Origin: Alistipes sp.
GTDB taxonomy: Bacteria > Bacteroidota > Bacteroidia > Bacteroidales > Rikenellaceae
Assembly: GCA_029068505.1 (NCBI GenBank)
Contig: JAIECN010000080.1
Coordinates: forward strand, 1 to 32,159
DNA: 32,159 nt
Reading direction: 5' to 3'
Shown here: one piece after another, positions 25,453 through 32,159 of the stretch
How the letters are laid out: the number at the start of each line of letters is the position of its first letter
Numbering within the stretch: position 1 is the stretch's first letter
Made by a program: the position numbers and the translations under genes
The notes under the pieces: model-generated
What the model was told of the DNA's origin: nothing
Databases searched by the model: none
What the model saw: only the letters and a program-made list of their open reading frames with translations

Positions 25453-26189
25453 AAATGCTGATACACAAACTCCTCTACCGGCTGCTTCCGCTCGAAGGGT
25501 ATCTTCGGGTCGTGAGCCGCATGTTTTTCGTTTTCCAGCGTCTGGGGATCGGCCGCCGCACCCCGGCGATGGAGTATGTCTACCACTTGCCCGAGTTGGT
25601 GCACGAGGGCGACGTTTGCATCGACATCGGCGCCAATCTGGGGTATTACGCCCGGACGATTTCGCGCCTGGCCGGTGCTGCGGGGCGCGTGCATGCCGTG
25701 GAGCCGGTGGCGCCTATCCGCAAGGTGCTGAGCCGCAACCTGCGGCGGTGCGGCAACGTGGAGATCTATCCTTTTGCGCTCGGCACGGAGAACAAACCCG
25801 TCTGCATGGGCAACGATTCGGTGCATACGAACGGCTATTTGGGGACGGGCCAAAATTTCGTGAACGACGCGGAGGCGGAATCCGACGTGGAATTCCCGGC
25901 CGACATGCGGCGCGGCAGCGAGTTGTTCGGCACCTTGCCGCAGCTGGATTTCGTGAAGTGCGACATCGAGGGCTATGAACGGATCGTCATGACCGAAATG
26001 CAGCCCTTGCTGGAGCGCTTCCGCCCCGTGGTGCTGATCGAGACGGGCGGGGAGAACCGCCCTGCGATCATCGCGCTGTTCCGTGGTATGGGCTATGCCG
26101 GCTTCACGCTCGACCGGGGTAGCGAAGTGCCCCTCGATCCTGAGCACGACAACGGCAAAGATATTATTTTCAGGCCGCAAAAAGGTTGA
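25449..26189 (+). CDS. FkbM-family SAM-dependent methyltransferase, 246 aa
   Basis: This is a predicted class I methyltransferase that O-methylates a sugar, lipid or secondary metabolite. SAM motif I is CIDIGANLGYYA (residues ~57-68), followed by the acidic motif VHAVEPVAPIRKVL. The FkbM-type motif is FVKCDIEGYE, with PVVLIETGG after it. The N-terminal ~45 residues are basic and hydrophobic (LIHKLLYRLLPLEGYLRVV) and may touch the membrane. I choose the ATG at 25449, overlapping the preceding small ORF; the track start at 25332 lies inside that ORF. No glycosyltransferase cluster is adjacent, so the acceptor is unknown. Confidence 0.85.
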   Translation: MKMLIHKLLYRLLPLEGYLRVVSRMFFVFQRLGIGRRTPAMEYVYHLPELVHEGDVCIDIGANLGYYARTISRLAGAAGRVHAVEPVAPIRKVLSRNLRRCGNVEIYPFALGTENKPVCMGNDSVHTNGYLGTGQNFVNDAEAESDVEFPADMRRGSELFGTLPQLDFVKCDIEGYERIVMTEMQPLLERFRPVVLIETGGENRPAIIALFRGMGYAGFTLDRGSEVPLDPEHDNGKDIIFRPQKG

Positions 26190-26239
26190 TCCTATAAAAA
26201 TCCCCGACTCGAAATTTTTCAATTCTTAATTCGCCTTTC

Positions 26240-26923
26240 ATGCGTATCGACATCCTTACCGTAGTTCCCGAATTGCTCGCATCGCCGCTCCACGAATCGA
26301 TTCTCAAGCGTGCGCAGGAGAAGGGGCTGGTCGAAATCGTTGTCCACAATCTCCACGACTATGCCCACGACAAGCGCAAGACCACCGACGACTATCCGTT
26401 TGGCGGCGAGGCAGGCATGGTCATGAAGTGCGAGCCGGTGTTCGAGCTGGTGGAGAAGTTGCAGTCCGAACGCCGCTACGATGAAATCATCTACACCTCG
26501 CCCGACGGCAAGCGTTACGACCAGCACGAGGCCAACCGTTTGTCGACTCTGGAGAACATCATCATCCTTTGCGGCCACTACAAGGGCATCGACCACCGCA
26601 TCCGCGAGCACCTCGTCACATGCGAGATTTCGATCGGCGACTACGTGCTCACGGGCGGCGAGCTGGCGGCCTGCATCATCGCCGACTCGGTGGTGCGGAT
26701 CATCCCCGGGGCCATCGGCGACGAGGCCTCGGCCCTTACCGACTCGTTCCAGGACAACCTGCTGGCGCCGCCGGTCTATACGCGGCCGGCCGAATTCCGC
26801 GGCTGGCGGGTGCCCGACGTGCTGCTTTCGGGCAACTTCGCCGCCATCGCCCGCTGGCAGGACGAGCAGGCCTACGAGCGGACGAAAACATTGCGTCCGG
26901 ATCTTTTGGAGAACGAAAAGTAA
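26240..26923 (+). CDS. trmD: tRNA (guanine-N1)-methyltransferase TrmD, 227 aa
   Basis: TrmD methylates G37 next to the anticodon of several tRNAs, which prevents +1 frameshifting. It is a SPOUT-class trefoil-knot enzyme. Visible marks are [11 protein letters not shown] at the start, [28 protein letters not shown] and the knot motif [14 protein letters not shown]. The C-terminal linker region [14 protein letters not shown] is also standard. It is separated here from its common partners rpsP, rimM and rplS. lpxB starts 6 nt downstream, so the two are coupled. Confidence 0.97.
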   Translation: MRIDILTVVPELLASPLHESILKRAQEKGLVEIVVHNLHDYAHDKRKTTDDYPFGGEAGMVMKCEPVFELVEKLQSERRYDEIIYTSPDGKRYDQHEANRLSTLENIIILCGHYKGIDHRIREHLVTCEISIGDYVLTGGELAACIIADSVVRIIPGAIGDEASALTDSFQDNLLAPPVYTRPAEFRGWRVPDVLLSGNFAAIARWQDEQAYERTKTLRPDLLENEK

Positions 26924-26929
26924 AGCATA

Positions 26930-28063
26930 ATGAACTATTTTCTTCTTGCCGGCGAGCCGTCGGGCGATCTGCACGGCGCCAATCTGATCGAGGGGCTGAA
27001 GAAAGCCGATCCCGAGGCCCGCTTCCGCTTCTGGGGCGGCGACCGCATGGCCGAGGCGGGCGGGCGCGAAAACCTGCGGAAGCACTACCGCGAAACCTCG
27101 TTCTTCGGCATCGTGCAGGTGCTGCGCAACCTCCGCACGATCAAGCGCCAGATGCGCCAATGCCAGGCCGATGTCGCGGCGTTCGCTCCCGACGTGTTGA
27201 TCCTGGTCGACTATCCTGGCTTCAATATGAAGATGGCGCGCTGGGCCAAGGAGCACGGCATCCGCACGTTCTACTACATAGCCCCCAAGGTGTGGGCCTG
27301 GCGCGAATGGCGGGTCAAGGCGATCCGCAAGTATGTCGACCGGCTTTTCATCATCTTTCCGTTCGAGCGCGACTATTTTCCCCGCAAGGGCATCGAGCCG
27401 CTGTTCGAGGGCAATCCGCTGGTCGATGCGCTCGAAGCCCGGCGTACGACGCTGCCTGCCCCCGAGGAGTTCCGCCGCAAGCATGGGCTGGACGAACGCC
27501 CCATCGTGGCACTGGTCGCCGGCAGCCGCCGGGGCGAGATCCGCGACAACCTGCCTTTGATGGCGCGGCTGGCCGAGCGTTTTTCCGACCGGCAGTTCGT
27601 CGTCACGGCCGTGCCGTGGCTCGAAAAGCCGCTCTACGACCGCTATATGGCCGGCAGCGGTTTGCGCTATGTCTGCAACGAAACCTACGAGACGCTCCAT
27701 GCGGCCGAAGCGGCGGTGGTGACCTCCGGCACGGCGACGCTCGAAACCGCCCTGCTGGGGGTGCCCGAAGTGGTGGTCTACCGCACGCTGTGGTTTCAGG
27801 TCAAGCTCCAGCCCTATGTGCTGAAGGTACCTTGGGTGTCGCTCGTCAACCTCAACCTCGGGCGCGAAGCCGTTACCGAGATCATCCAGTCCGACCTCTC
27901 TGTCGACCGGGCCGAGCGCGAACTGCGCGCCATCGTGGCGGGAGGCATCAAACGCGACCGGATGCTGGCCGACTTCGAGGAGCTGCGCGCCGTCATCGGC
28001 GGCCCGGGTGCCAGCGAACGTTTTGCCCGCCGGATGGTGGAGGAACTGCGCGATAAACAATAG
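26930..28063 (+). CDS. lpxB: Lipid-A-disaccharide synthase LpxB, 377 aa
   Basis: LpxB is the GT19 glycosyltransferase that joins lipid X and UDP-diacylglucosamine to form the lipid A disaccharide at the inner membrane. The N-terminus MNYFLLAGEPSGDLHGANL is diagnostic. Other marks are VLILVDYPGFNMKMA, YYIAPKVWAW, LFIIFPFERDYF, VALVAGSRRGEI and the donor-site region VTSGTATLETALLG. Length is normal. It starts 6 nt after trmD. Confidence 0.97.
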   Translation: MNYFLLAGEPSGDLHGANLIEGLKKADPEARFRFWGGDRMAEAGGRENLRKHYRETSFFGIVQVLRNLRTIKRQMRQCQADVAAFAPDVLILVDYPGFNMKMARWAKEHGIRTFYYIAPKVWAWREWRVKAIRKYVDRLFIIFPFERDYFPRKGIEPLFEGNPLVDALEARRTTLPAPEEFRRKHGLDERPIVALVAGSRRGEIRDNLPLMARLAERFSDRQFVVTAVPWLEKPLYDRYMAGSGLRYVCNETYETLHAAEAAVVTSGTATLETALLGVPEVVVYRTLWFQVKLQPYVLKVPWVSLVNLNLGREAVTEIIQSDLSVDRAERELRAIVAGGIKRDRMLADFEELRAVIGGPGASERFARRMVEELRDKQ

Positions 28064-28085
28064 AAAACGAAAAGTCCGAGGTGCG

Positions 28086-28184
28086 ATGACCGAATCTATT
28101 GTCATGTCTGCCATTTTGTTGGTTTGTGCGCTCGTCGTTTATGTTCGCCCGCAGTGGATTTCGACTTTCAACCATAATAAGTGA
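28086..28184 (+). CDS. Candidate 32-aa single-span membrane protein
   Basis: This ORF is too short for the ORF track. It starts at the ATG at 28086, 22 nt after the lpxB stop, and ends 2 nt before the ATG of the FAH-family gene. The product is MTESIVMSAILLVCALVVYV followed by a short polar tail, RPQWISTFNHNK. That is one hydrophobic helix of about 16-18 residues with a basic residue on one side, the form of a genuine small membrane protein. An AAAGTCCGAG-type purine run lies upstream. No homologue is known to me. Confidence 0.45.
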   Translation: MTESIVMSAILLVCALVVYVRPQWISTFNHNK

Positions 28185-28186
28185 CC

Positions 28187-28852
28187 ATGAAAATCATCTG
28201 CATAGGAAGAAATTATGCGGCGCATGCCGAGGAACTGCATCGGGATGCCGGACTGACGATTGGGGCCGGCGCTGCGGAAAGTCCTGCCGGCGTTGCCGCC
28301 GCCGAGCCGGTCTGGTTTCTGAAACCCGACACGGCACTATTGCGCAACAACGACCCGTTCTACATCCCGGCCTTTTCGCAGGAGGTGCACTACGAGTGCG
28401 AACTGGTAGTGCGCATCGACCGGGTGGGGCGTTCGATCGCCGAGCGCTTCGCCCATCGCTACTACAACGAGGTGGGTCTGGGCATCGACTTCACGGCCCG
28501 CGACCTCCAGCGCGAGGCGATCGCCCGGGGCCTGCCTTGGGAGCGGGCCAAGGCGTTCGACCGTTCGGCGGCCCTCTCGCCCGAGTTCCTGCCGTTGGCC
28601 GATCTGGGCGGGGATGTGCAGAATCTGCGGTTCGAACTCCTCGTCAACGGCCAGGTGCGCCAGTGCGGCTGCACGGCCGAGATGCTTTTCACGGTCGACC
28701 GCATCATCGCGGCGGTCTCGCAGTACACCACCTTGCGCATGGGCGACCTCATCTTCACCGGCACGCCGGCGGGCGTAGGCCCCGTGGCTCCCGGCGACTG
28801 CCTGCGCGCCTCGCTCGAAGGCCGCGAATTGCTGAATTTCGACATCAGATAG
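28187..28852 (+). CDS. Fumarylacetoacetate hydrolase family protein, 221 aa
   Basis: This is an FAH-superfamily enzyme, a metal-dependent hydrolase or decarboxylase of beta-diketo acids such as acylpyruvate or oxaloacetate. The metal triad is visible as E70 and E72 (HYECELVV) and D101 (GLGIDFTARDLQ). The C-terminal glycine motif is FTGTPAGVGPV. Residues ~21-40 are an Ala/Gly-rich insert (GLTIGAGAAESPAGVAAAEP), longer than in compact homologues. The ATG at 28187 is chosen over a GTG at 28181. The exact substrate is unknown; oxaloacetate decarboxylation is one possibility. Confidence 0.88.
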   Translation: MKIICIGRNYAAHAEELHRDAGLTIGAGAAESPAGVAAAEPVWFLKPDTALLRNNDPFYIPAFSQEVHYECELVVRIDRVGRSIAERFAHRYYNEVGLGIDFTARDLQREAIARGLPWERAKAFDRSAALSPEFLPLADLGGDVQNLRFELLVNGQVRQCGCTAEMLFTVDRIIAAVSQYTTLRMGDLIFTGTPAGVGPVAPGDCLRASLEGRELLNFDIR

Positions 28853-28902
28853 CAAGATGAAAGACCACAAAGCATAATCTACATACAGAAAACAAGAATC
28901 CC

Positions 28903-28921
28903 GCAAGGCTGAAAGCCTTGC
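28903..28921. other. Small intergenic hairpin between the FAH gene and maf
   Basis: gcaaggct and agccttgc form a perfect 8-bp stem around gaa. There is no T-tract, so it is not a convincing terminator. Confidence 0.4.
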
Positions 28922-29000
28922 CGCCCGGAGCCGGCTCGCATCGAAGATGCGACCCCCGCAGCCGGCCCGGGCGAACAATCCGAAACCTCAATTCCGCAAA

Positions 29001-29597
29001 ATGTTGCTTCACGAGAAACTCCGTTCCTACCGCCTTTTGCTGGCTTCGCAGTCGCCGCGGCGCCGGGAGTTGATGACCGGCTGCGGCCTGCCTTACGAGT
29101 TGGCGCCCAAATACGATTGCGAGGAGACCTATCCCGACGACCTCCCGGCCGAAGAGGTGCCGCTCTACCTTTCGCGGCTCAAAAGCGACGCCTGTCCCTG
29201 GCCGCTCGAATCCAACGACATCCTGATGACGGCCGACACGGTCGTCGTGCTCGACGGACGCGTGCTGGGCAAGCCCCGTGACCGCGACGACGCCTTCGCC
29301 ATGTTGCGCAGCCTCTCGGGACGCAGGCACACCGTGGTGTCGGGCGTCACGTTCCGCACCCGCGATCGGCGGCACACCTTTGCAGCGCGTTCGGAGGTGT
29401 GGTTCCGCCCGCTCTCCGACGAGGAGATCGCCTACTATCTCGACGCGCACCGCCCCTATGACAAGGCCGGGTCGTACGGCATCCAGGAGTGGATCGGCTA
29501 TGCGGCCATCGAGCGCATCGACGGCTCGTTCTACAATGTGATGGGACTGCCCGTTCAGCGCGTATATGTCGAACTCGAAAAATTCATCGGTTTATGA
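29001..29597 (+). CDS. maf: Maf-family nucleoside triphosphate pyrophosphatase, 198 aa
   Basis: Maf proteins hydrolyse non-canonical or excess nucleoside triphosphates to monophosphates (dTTP/UTP in the YhdE group). Motifs are LLASQSPRRRELM at the N-terminus, MTADTVVVLDGRVLGKPRD and DKAGSYGIQEWIG. Length is normal. The ATG at 29001 follows a purine-rich stretch (ccgcaaaatg); the track start at 28947 adds a low-complexity extension. Its stop overlaps the S46 peptidase start by 4 nt (ATGA). Confidence 0.93.
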   Translation: MLLHEKLRSYRLLLASQSPRRRELMTGCGLPYELAPKYDCEETYPDDLPAEEVPLYLSRLKSDACPWPLESNDILMTADTVVVLDGRVLGKPRDRDDAFAMLRSLSGRRHTVVSGVTFRTRDRRHTFAARSEVWFRPLSDEEIAYYLDAHRPYDKAGSYGIQEWIGYAAIERIDGSFYNVMGLPVQRVYVELEKFIGL

Positions 29598-31573
29598 AAC
29601 GTACCTTACTGACTCTCTTTTCATTGCTGCTCCTCGGGCCGGCCGTGGCCGACGAGGGCATGTGGCTCCCGTGCCTCATTTCGCAGCGCATCGGCGACAT
29701 GCGCGCCAAAGGCTTCCGGCTCACGGCCGAAGACATCTATTCGATCAACAAGGCGTCGATGAAAGATGCCGTAGTGCTGTTCGACGGCGGCTGCACGGGC
29801 GAGCTGGTATCGCCCGAAGGGCTGCTGCTGACCAACCACCACTGCGGCTACGACGCCATACAGAGCCACTCGTCGGTCGAGAACGACTACCTCACCCACG
29901 GCTTCTGGGCGCGTTCGCGGGCCGAGGAGCTGCCCAACAAGAGACTCAATGTCAAGTTCCTTGTCCGTATGGAAGAGGTCACCGACCGCATGGCTGCCGG
30001 CGAAACGGCCGAGGAGATCGTGCGCAAGGCCGAAACCGAAGGCAAAGGCTACAAGGCCGCGGTCGAACAGATGTACTACGGCAACCAGCAGTTTCTGTTC
30101 CTCTACGAGCAGTTCGACGACGTTCGCCTGGTGGCGGCCCCGCCCTCGTCGATCGGCAAATTCGGCGGCGACACCGACAACTGGATATGGCCCCGCCATA
30201 CGGGCGACTTCTCGGTCTTCCGCATCTATGCTGGCCCCGACAACAAGCCGGCGGCCTATTCGCCCGACAATGTGCCTTATCGTCCGCGCCGTCATTTCGC
30301 GGTCTCGACCCGCGGGGTCGGGGAGGGCGACTTCACGATGATCTACGGCTTCCCGGGCAATACGCAGCAATATATCCTCTCCGATGTGGTGAAATACATC
30401 GCCGAAGTCTCCGATCCCATGAAGATCGCCATCCGTACGGGACGGCTCGATATCATTTCCGAAGCGCAAGAATCCGACCCTGCGCTGCGCATCCATTATG
30501 CGGCCAAACACGCTTCGATCGCCAATGCGTGGAAGAAATGGCAGGGCGAAGTGCTGGGAATCAAGCGACTGGGCACCTATGAAAAGAAACTGCGCACCGA
30601 ACAACGGTTCGTCGAAGCGACGGGGGACGACGAAGTGCTGGAGGAATTGCGCAAGGAGTTCGCGCGGGCATTGCCCTATTATTATACGCGCGAACTGCTG
30701 GCCGAAACGCTGCTTACGTTGCCCTATGCCTACACGGCGGAGGAAAAGGCCGACCCGATTTTCGCCAAACGCGAAGCGACCGAACGCGCCCTCTGGCGCC
30801 AGGCATTCAAGGAGTACGCCGAACGCTGCACGATGTTGAATCCGCTTGCCGAATTCCAGGCCGGCGTCGAACAATACGGTTCCCCAGCGGACTATGCCGA
30901 CCATATCTTCGCTCTGGCGGTCGATGACCCGGGCAATGCTGAAATCGTGGCGCTGAAAGAAGCCATCAAAGGACTCAATACCGAAATCGTCGACGCCTTG
31001 GGCACTCGGTCGCTGCGCAACTTCAACAGCGCGTGGATGAACGAACTCTATGCCCGCTATGTTGCGGGTTTGCGCCGCTGGGCTGCGGCCGAAAAACGCG
31101 AAGGTGCCATGTTTCCCGATGCCAACCTGACACTGCGTGTGGCCTACGGCTCGGTGGCGGGCTACGAATATGCTGACGGCGAATACCATAAACCGTTGAC
31201 CACCCTCGACGGAATCATTGCCAAGGACAATCCGGCGATCTACGACTACGACATTCCGCAGGCGCTGCGCGACCTCCATGCGTCGAAAGCATACGGACGC
31301 TGGGGCGTGGAGATCGACGGTCGCCGTACGGTGCCGGTGTGCTTCCTGGCGACCAACCATACGACGGGCGGCAACTCCGGCTCGCCGATCCTCAACGGAC
31401 GCGGCGAACTCATAGGCATCAACTTCGACCGCACGTGGCGCTCGACGATGAGCGACATCGAATTCGACCCGACGATCTGCCGCAACATCGCGGTGGACAT
31501 CCGCTACGTGCTGATGGTCATCGACCGCATAGGCGGAGCGGGGTATCTGCTCGATGAAATGACGATCCGATAA
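29594..31573 (+). CDS. S46 family dipeptidyl-peptidase, DPP11-like, 659 aa
   Basis: This is a periplasmic serine peptidase that removes N-terminal dipeptides from oligopeptides, a main amino-acid supply route in Bacteroidota. A signal peptide is present (LLTLFSLLLLGPAVADE). The chymotrypsin-like triad lies in LLTNHHCGYDAI (His82/83), the DTDNWIWPRHTGDFS stretch (Asp) and GNSGSP (Ser595). Arg613 is 18 residues after Ser595, the offset of the Arg that gives DPP11 its Asp/Glu preference; DPP7 has Gly there. At 659 residues it is shorter than the ~700-720 typical of the family. The ATG at 29594 overlaps the maf stop; the track start at 29489 is inside maf. Confidence 0.92.
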   Translation: MKRTLLTLFSLLLLGPAVADEGMWLPCLISQRIGDMRAKGFRLTAEDIYSINKASMKDAVVLFDGGCTGELVSPEGLLLTNHHCGYDAIQSHSSVENDYLTHGFWARSRAEELPNKRLNVKFLVRMEEVTDRMAAGETAEEIVRKAETEGKGYKAAVEQMYYGNQQFLFLYEQFDDVRLVAAPPSSIGKFGGDTDNWIWPRHTGDFSVFRIYAGPDNKPAAYSPDNVPYRPRRHFAVSTRGVGEGDFTMIYGFPGNTQQYILSDVVKYIAEVSDPMKIAIRTGRLDIISEAQESDPALRIHYAAKHASIANAWKKWQGEVLGIKRLGTYEKKLRTEQRFVEATGDDEVLEELRKEFARALPYYYTRELLAETLLTLPYAYTAEEKADPIFAKREATERALWRQAFKEYAERCTMLNPLAEFQAGVEQYGSPADYADHIFALAVDDPGNAEIVALKEAIKGLNTEIVDALGTRSLRNFNSAWMNELYARYVAGLRRWAAAEKREGAMFPDANLTLRVAYGSVAGYEYADGEYHKPLTTLDGIIAKDNPAIYDYDIPQALRDLHASKAYGRWGVEIDGRRTVPVCFLATNHTTGGNSGSPILNGRGELIGINFDRTWRSTMSDIEFDPTICRNIAVDIRYVLMVIDRIGGAGYLLDEMTIR

Positions 31574-31583
31574 GGAGAGACAG

Positions 31584-31630
31584 AACGAAATAGTGCAGCC
31601 CTGCAATTCGCAGGGCTGCACTATTTCGTT
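31584..31630. terminator. Perfect 21-bp hairpin closing the operon
   Basis: Arms at 31584-31604 and 31610-31630 are perfect inverted repeats with a 5-nt loop (aattc). The arm begins aacgaaatagtgcagccc. The 3' arm ends ctatttcgtt with no longer U-run. It lies 10 nt after the S46 peptidase stop. Confidence 0.8.
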
Positions 31631-31740
31631 AACGCTGCTATTATGTTGTTTTCTGCTTGTCTTCCTGGAGGGGGGCTGTTCGTTGTTTTTTGTTGCGTCT
31701 TCTTGCGGGCTTTTCTGATGCTTTCCTGCTTTTCGTTACA

Positions 31741-31797
<57 letters not shown>

Positions 31798-32056
31798 GGC
31801 CTTTCTGTTTTCGTTGTCTCTCTCGGCTTTTAGTTTATCTTTTTGCCTTCCTGTTTGTTGTTTTTTGTCGTTTACTGCTCGTCTTTTTGTGGTAGTATCG
31901 GTGCCTTTCTATCTCCATCGCCGGCTTTCTTCGTTTCCTCTCGTTTCCCTCATTTCTGGGTAGCGGGCCGACTGCGGGGTGCCGGACGTTTTGTACCGGA
32001 TCATCGACCGGGCCGATGACGGATGCAGATAAATTTCCGTCTTCCCGAGCGAAAAA

Positions 32057-32088
32057 TTTGGCGGTTTCAAAATTAAGCCCTATATTTG
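32057..32088 (+). promoter_or_regulatory. tRNA-Leu promoter
   Basis: TTTG (32057-32060), a 20-nt spacer and TATATTTG (32081-32088) form a full Bacteroidota promoter, 31 nt before the tRNA. Confidence 0.8.
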
Positions 32089-32119
32089 TGCTCCCGAATC
32101 GCAAGTTTCGGTATGTGTC

Positions 32120-32159
32120 GCCCAGGTGGTGAAATTGGTAGACACGCTACTTTGAGGGG
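32120..32159 (+). tRNA. tRNA-Leu(GAG), 5' part (cut by window end)
   Basis: gcccaggtggtgaaattggt is the acceptor and D-arm start of a bacterial tRNA-Leu, closely like the E. coli GAG isoacceptor. The anticodon stem ctact and loop ttgaggg place GAG as the anticodon. The variable arm, T-arm and 3' end are outside the window. Confidence 0.88.

Noticed and set aside
26219-28114. 631-aa minus-strand ORF
   Set aside because: It is antisense to trmD and lpxB, which are certain genes. The long open frame comes from high GC and the codon bias of the + strand.
29621-31621. 666-aa minus-strand ORF
   Set aside because: It is antisense to the S46 peptidase, with no recognisable domain.
31835-32104. 89-aa minus ORF
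   Set aside because: It begins inside the tRNA-Leu promoter region and runs through low-complexity sequence. There is no family signal.

Overview
The window is a GC-rich bacterial chromosome segment from the Bacteroidota, most likely Bacteroidales and plausibly an Alistipes-like genus. The evidence is the repeated promoter element TAnnTTTG (mostly TACCTTTG) with a TTG/TTTG about 19-20 nt upstream, A-rich leaders in place of strong Shine-Dalgarno sites, a TonB-dependent receptor with an N-terminal carboxypeptidase-regulatory-like domain, an S46 dipeptidyl-peptidase, a DUF4834-like protein, and the bamD-omega-coaBC-recN gene order. The genus is an inference from composition and gene content. 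No 16S rRNA or other decisive marker is present.

Layout. 1-1325: 3' part of groEL and its terminator. 1330-2578: a pyrimidine-rich spacer, an EamA transporter and a bidirectional terminator. 2615-7396 (minus): bamD, rpoZ (omega), coaBC, recN and a nucleotidyltransferase-like gene, read from a promoter at 7389-7396. 7643-9625 (minus): a cardiolipin synthase-like gene and a small outer-membrane barrel gene. 9693-12840: greA, then a TonB-dependent receptor. 12940-16710 (minus): mdh, gcvH, birA and purB, with separate promoters seen for gcvH and purB. 16742-18739: a DUF4834-like membrane protein and mlaE-mlaF. 18869-20103: gapA with a strong promoter, a long leader and a strong terminator. 20105-20342: decayed G-rich repeats. 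20343-20760 (minus): an unknown gene that may be leaderless. 20856-23984: yceD, rpmF, plsX and fabH, a classic fatty-acid/ribosomal-protein cluster. 24032-24528: a PepSY-like secreted protein. 24576-31630: a long co-directional run of an MBL hydrolase, a 47-codon ORF, an FkbM methyltransferase, trmD, lpxB, a 32-codon membrane ORF, an FAH-family hydrolase, maf and an S46 peptidase, ended by a perfect 21-bp hairpin. 31631-32159: a low-complexity tract with a (CTA)6(CTT)13 microsatellite, then the promoter and 5' part of a tRNA-Leu(GAG).

Functionally this is mostly core genome. It covers envelope biogenesis (BamD, LpxB, MlaEF, cardiolipin synthase, PlsX/FabH), central metabolism (GAPDH, malate dehydrogenase, GcvH, PurB, BirA, CoaBC), information processing (GroEL, omega, GreA, RecN, TrmD, L32) and nutrient capture (TonB-dependent receptor, DPP11-like peptidase). 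I see no phage, IS element, CRISPR array, toxin-antitoxin locus or defence island. The least explained items are two overlooked small ORFs in the 24.6-31.6 kb run, the microsatellite and other low-complexity spacers, the unknown gene at 20.3-20.7 kb, and substitutions at two catalytic positions of CoaC.
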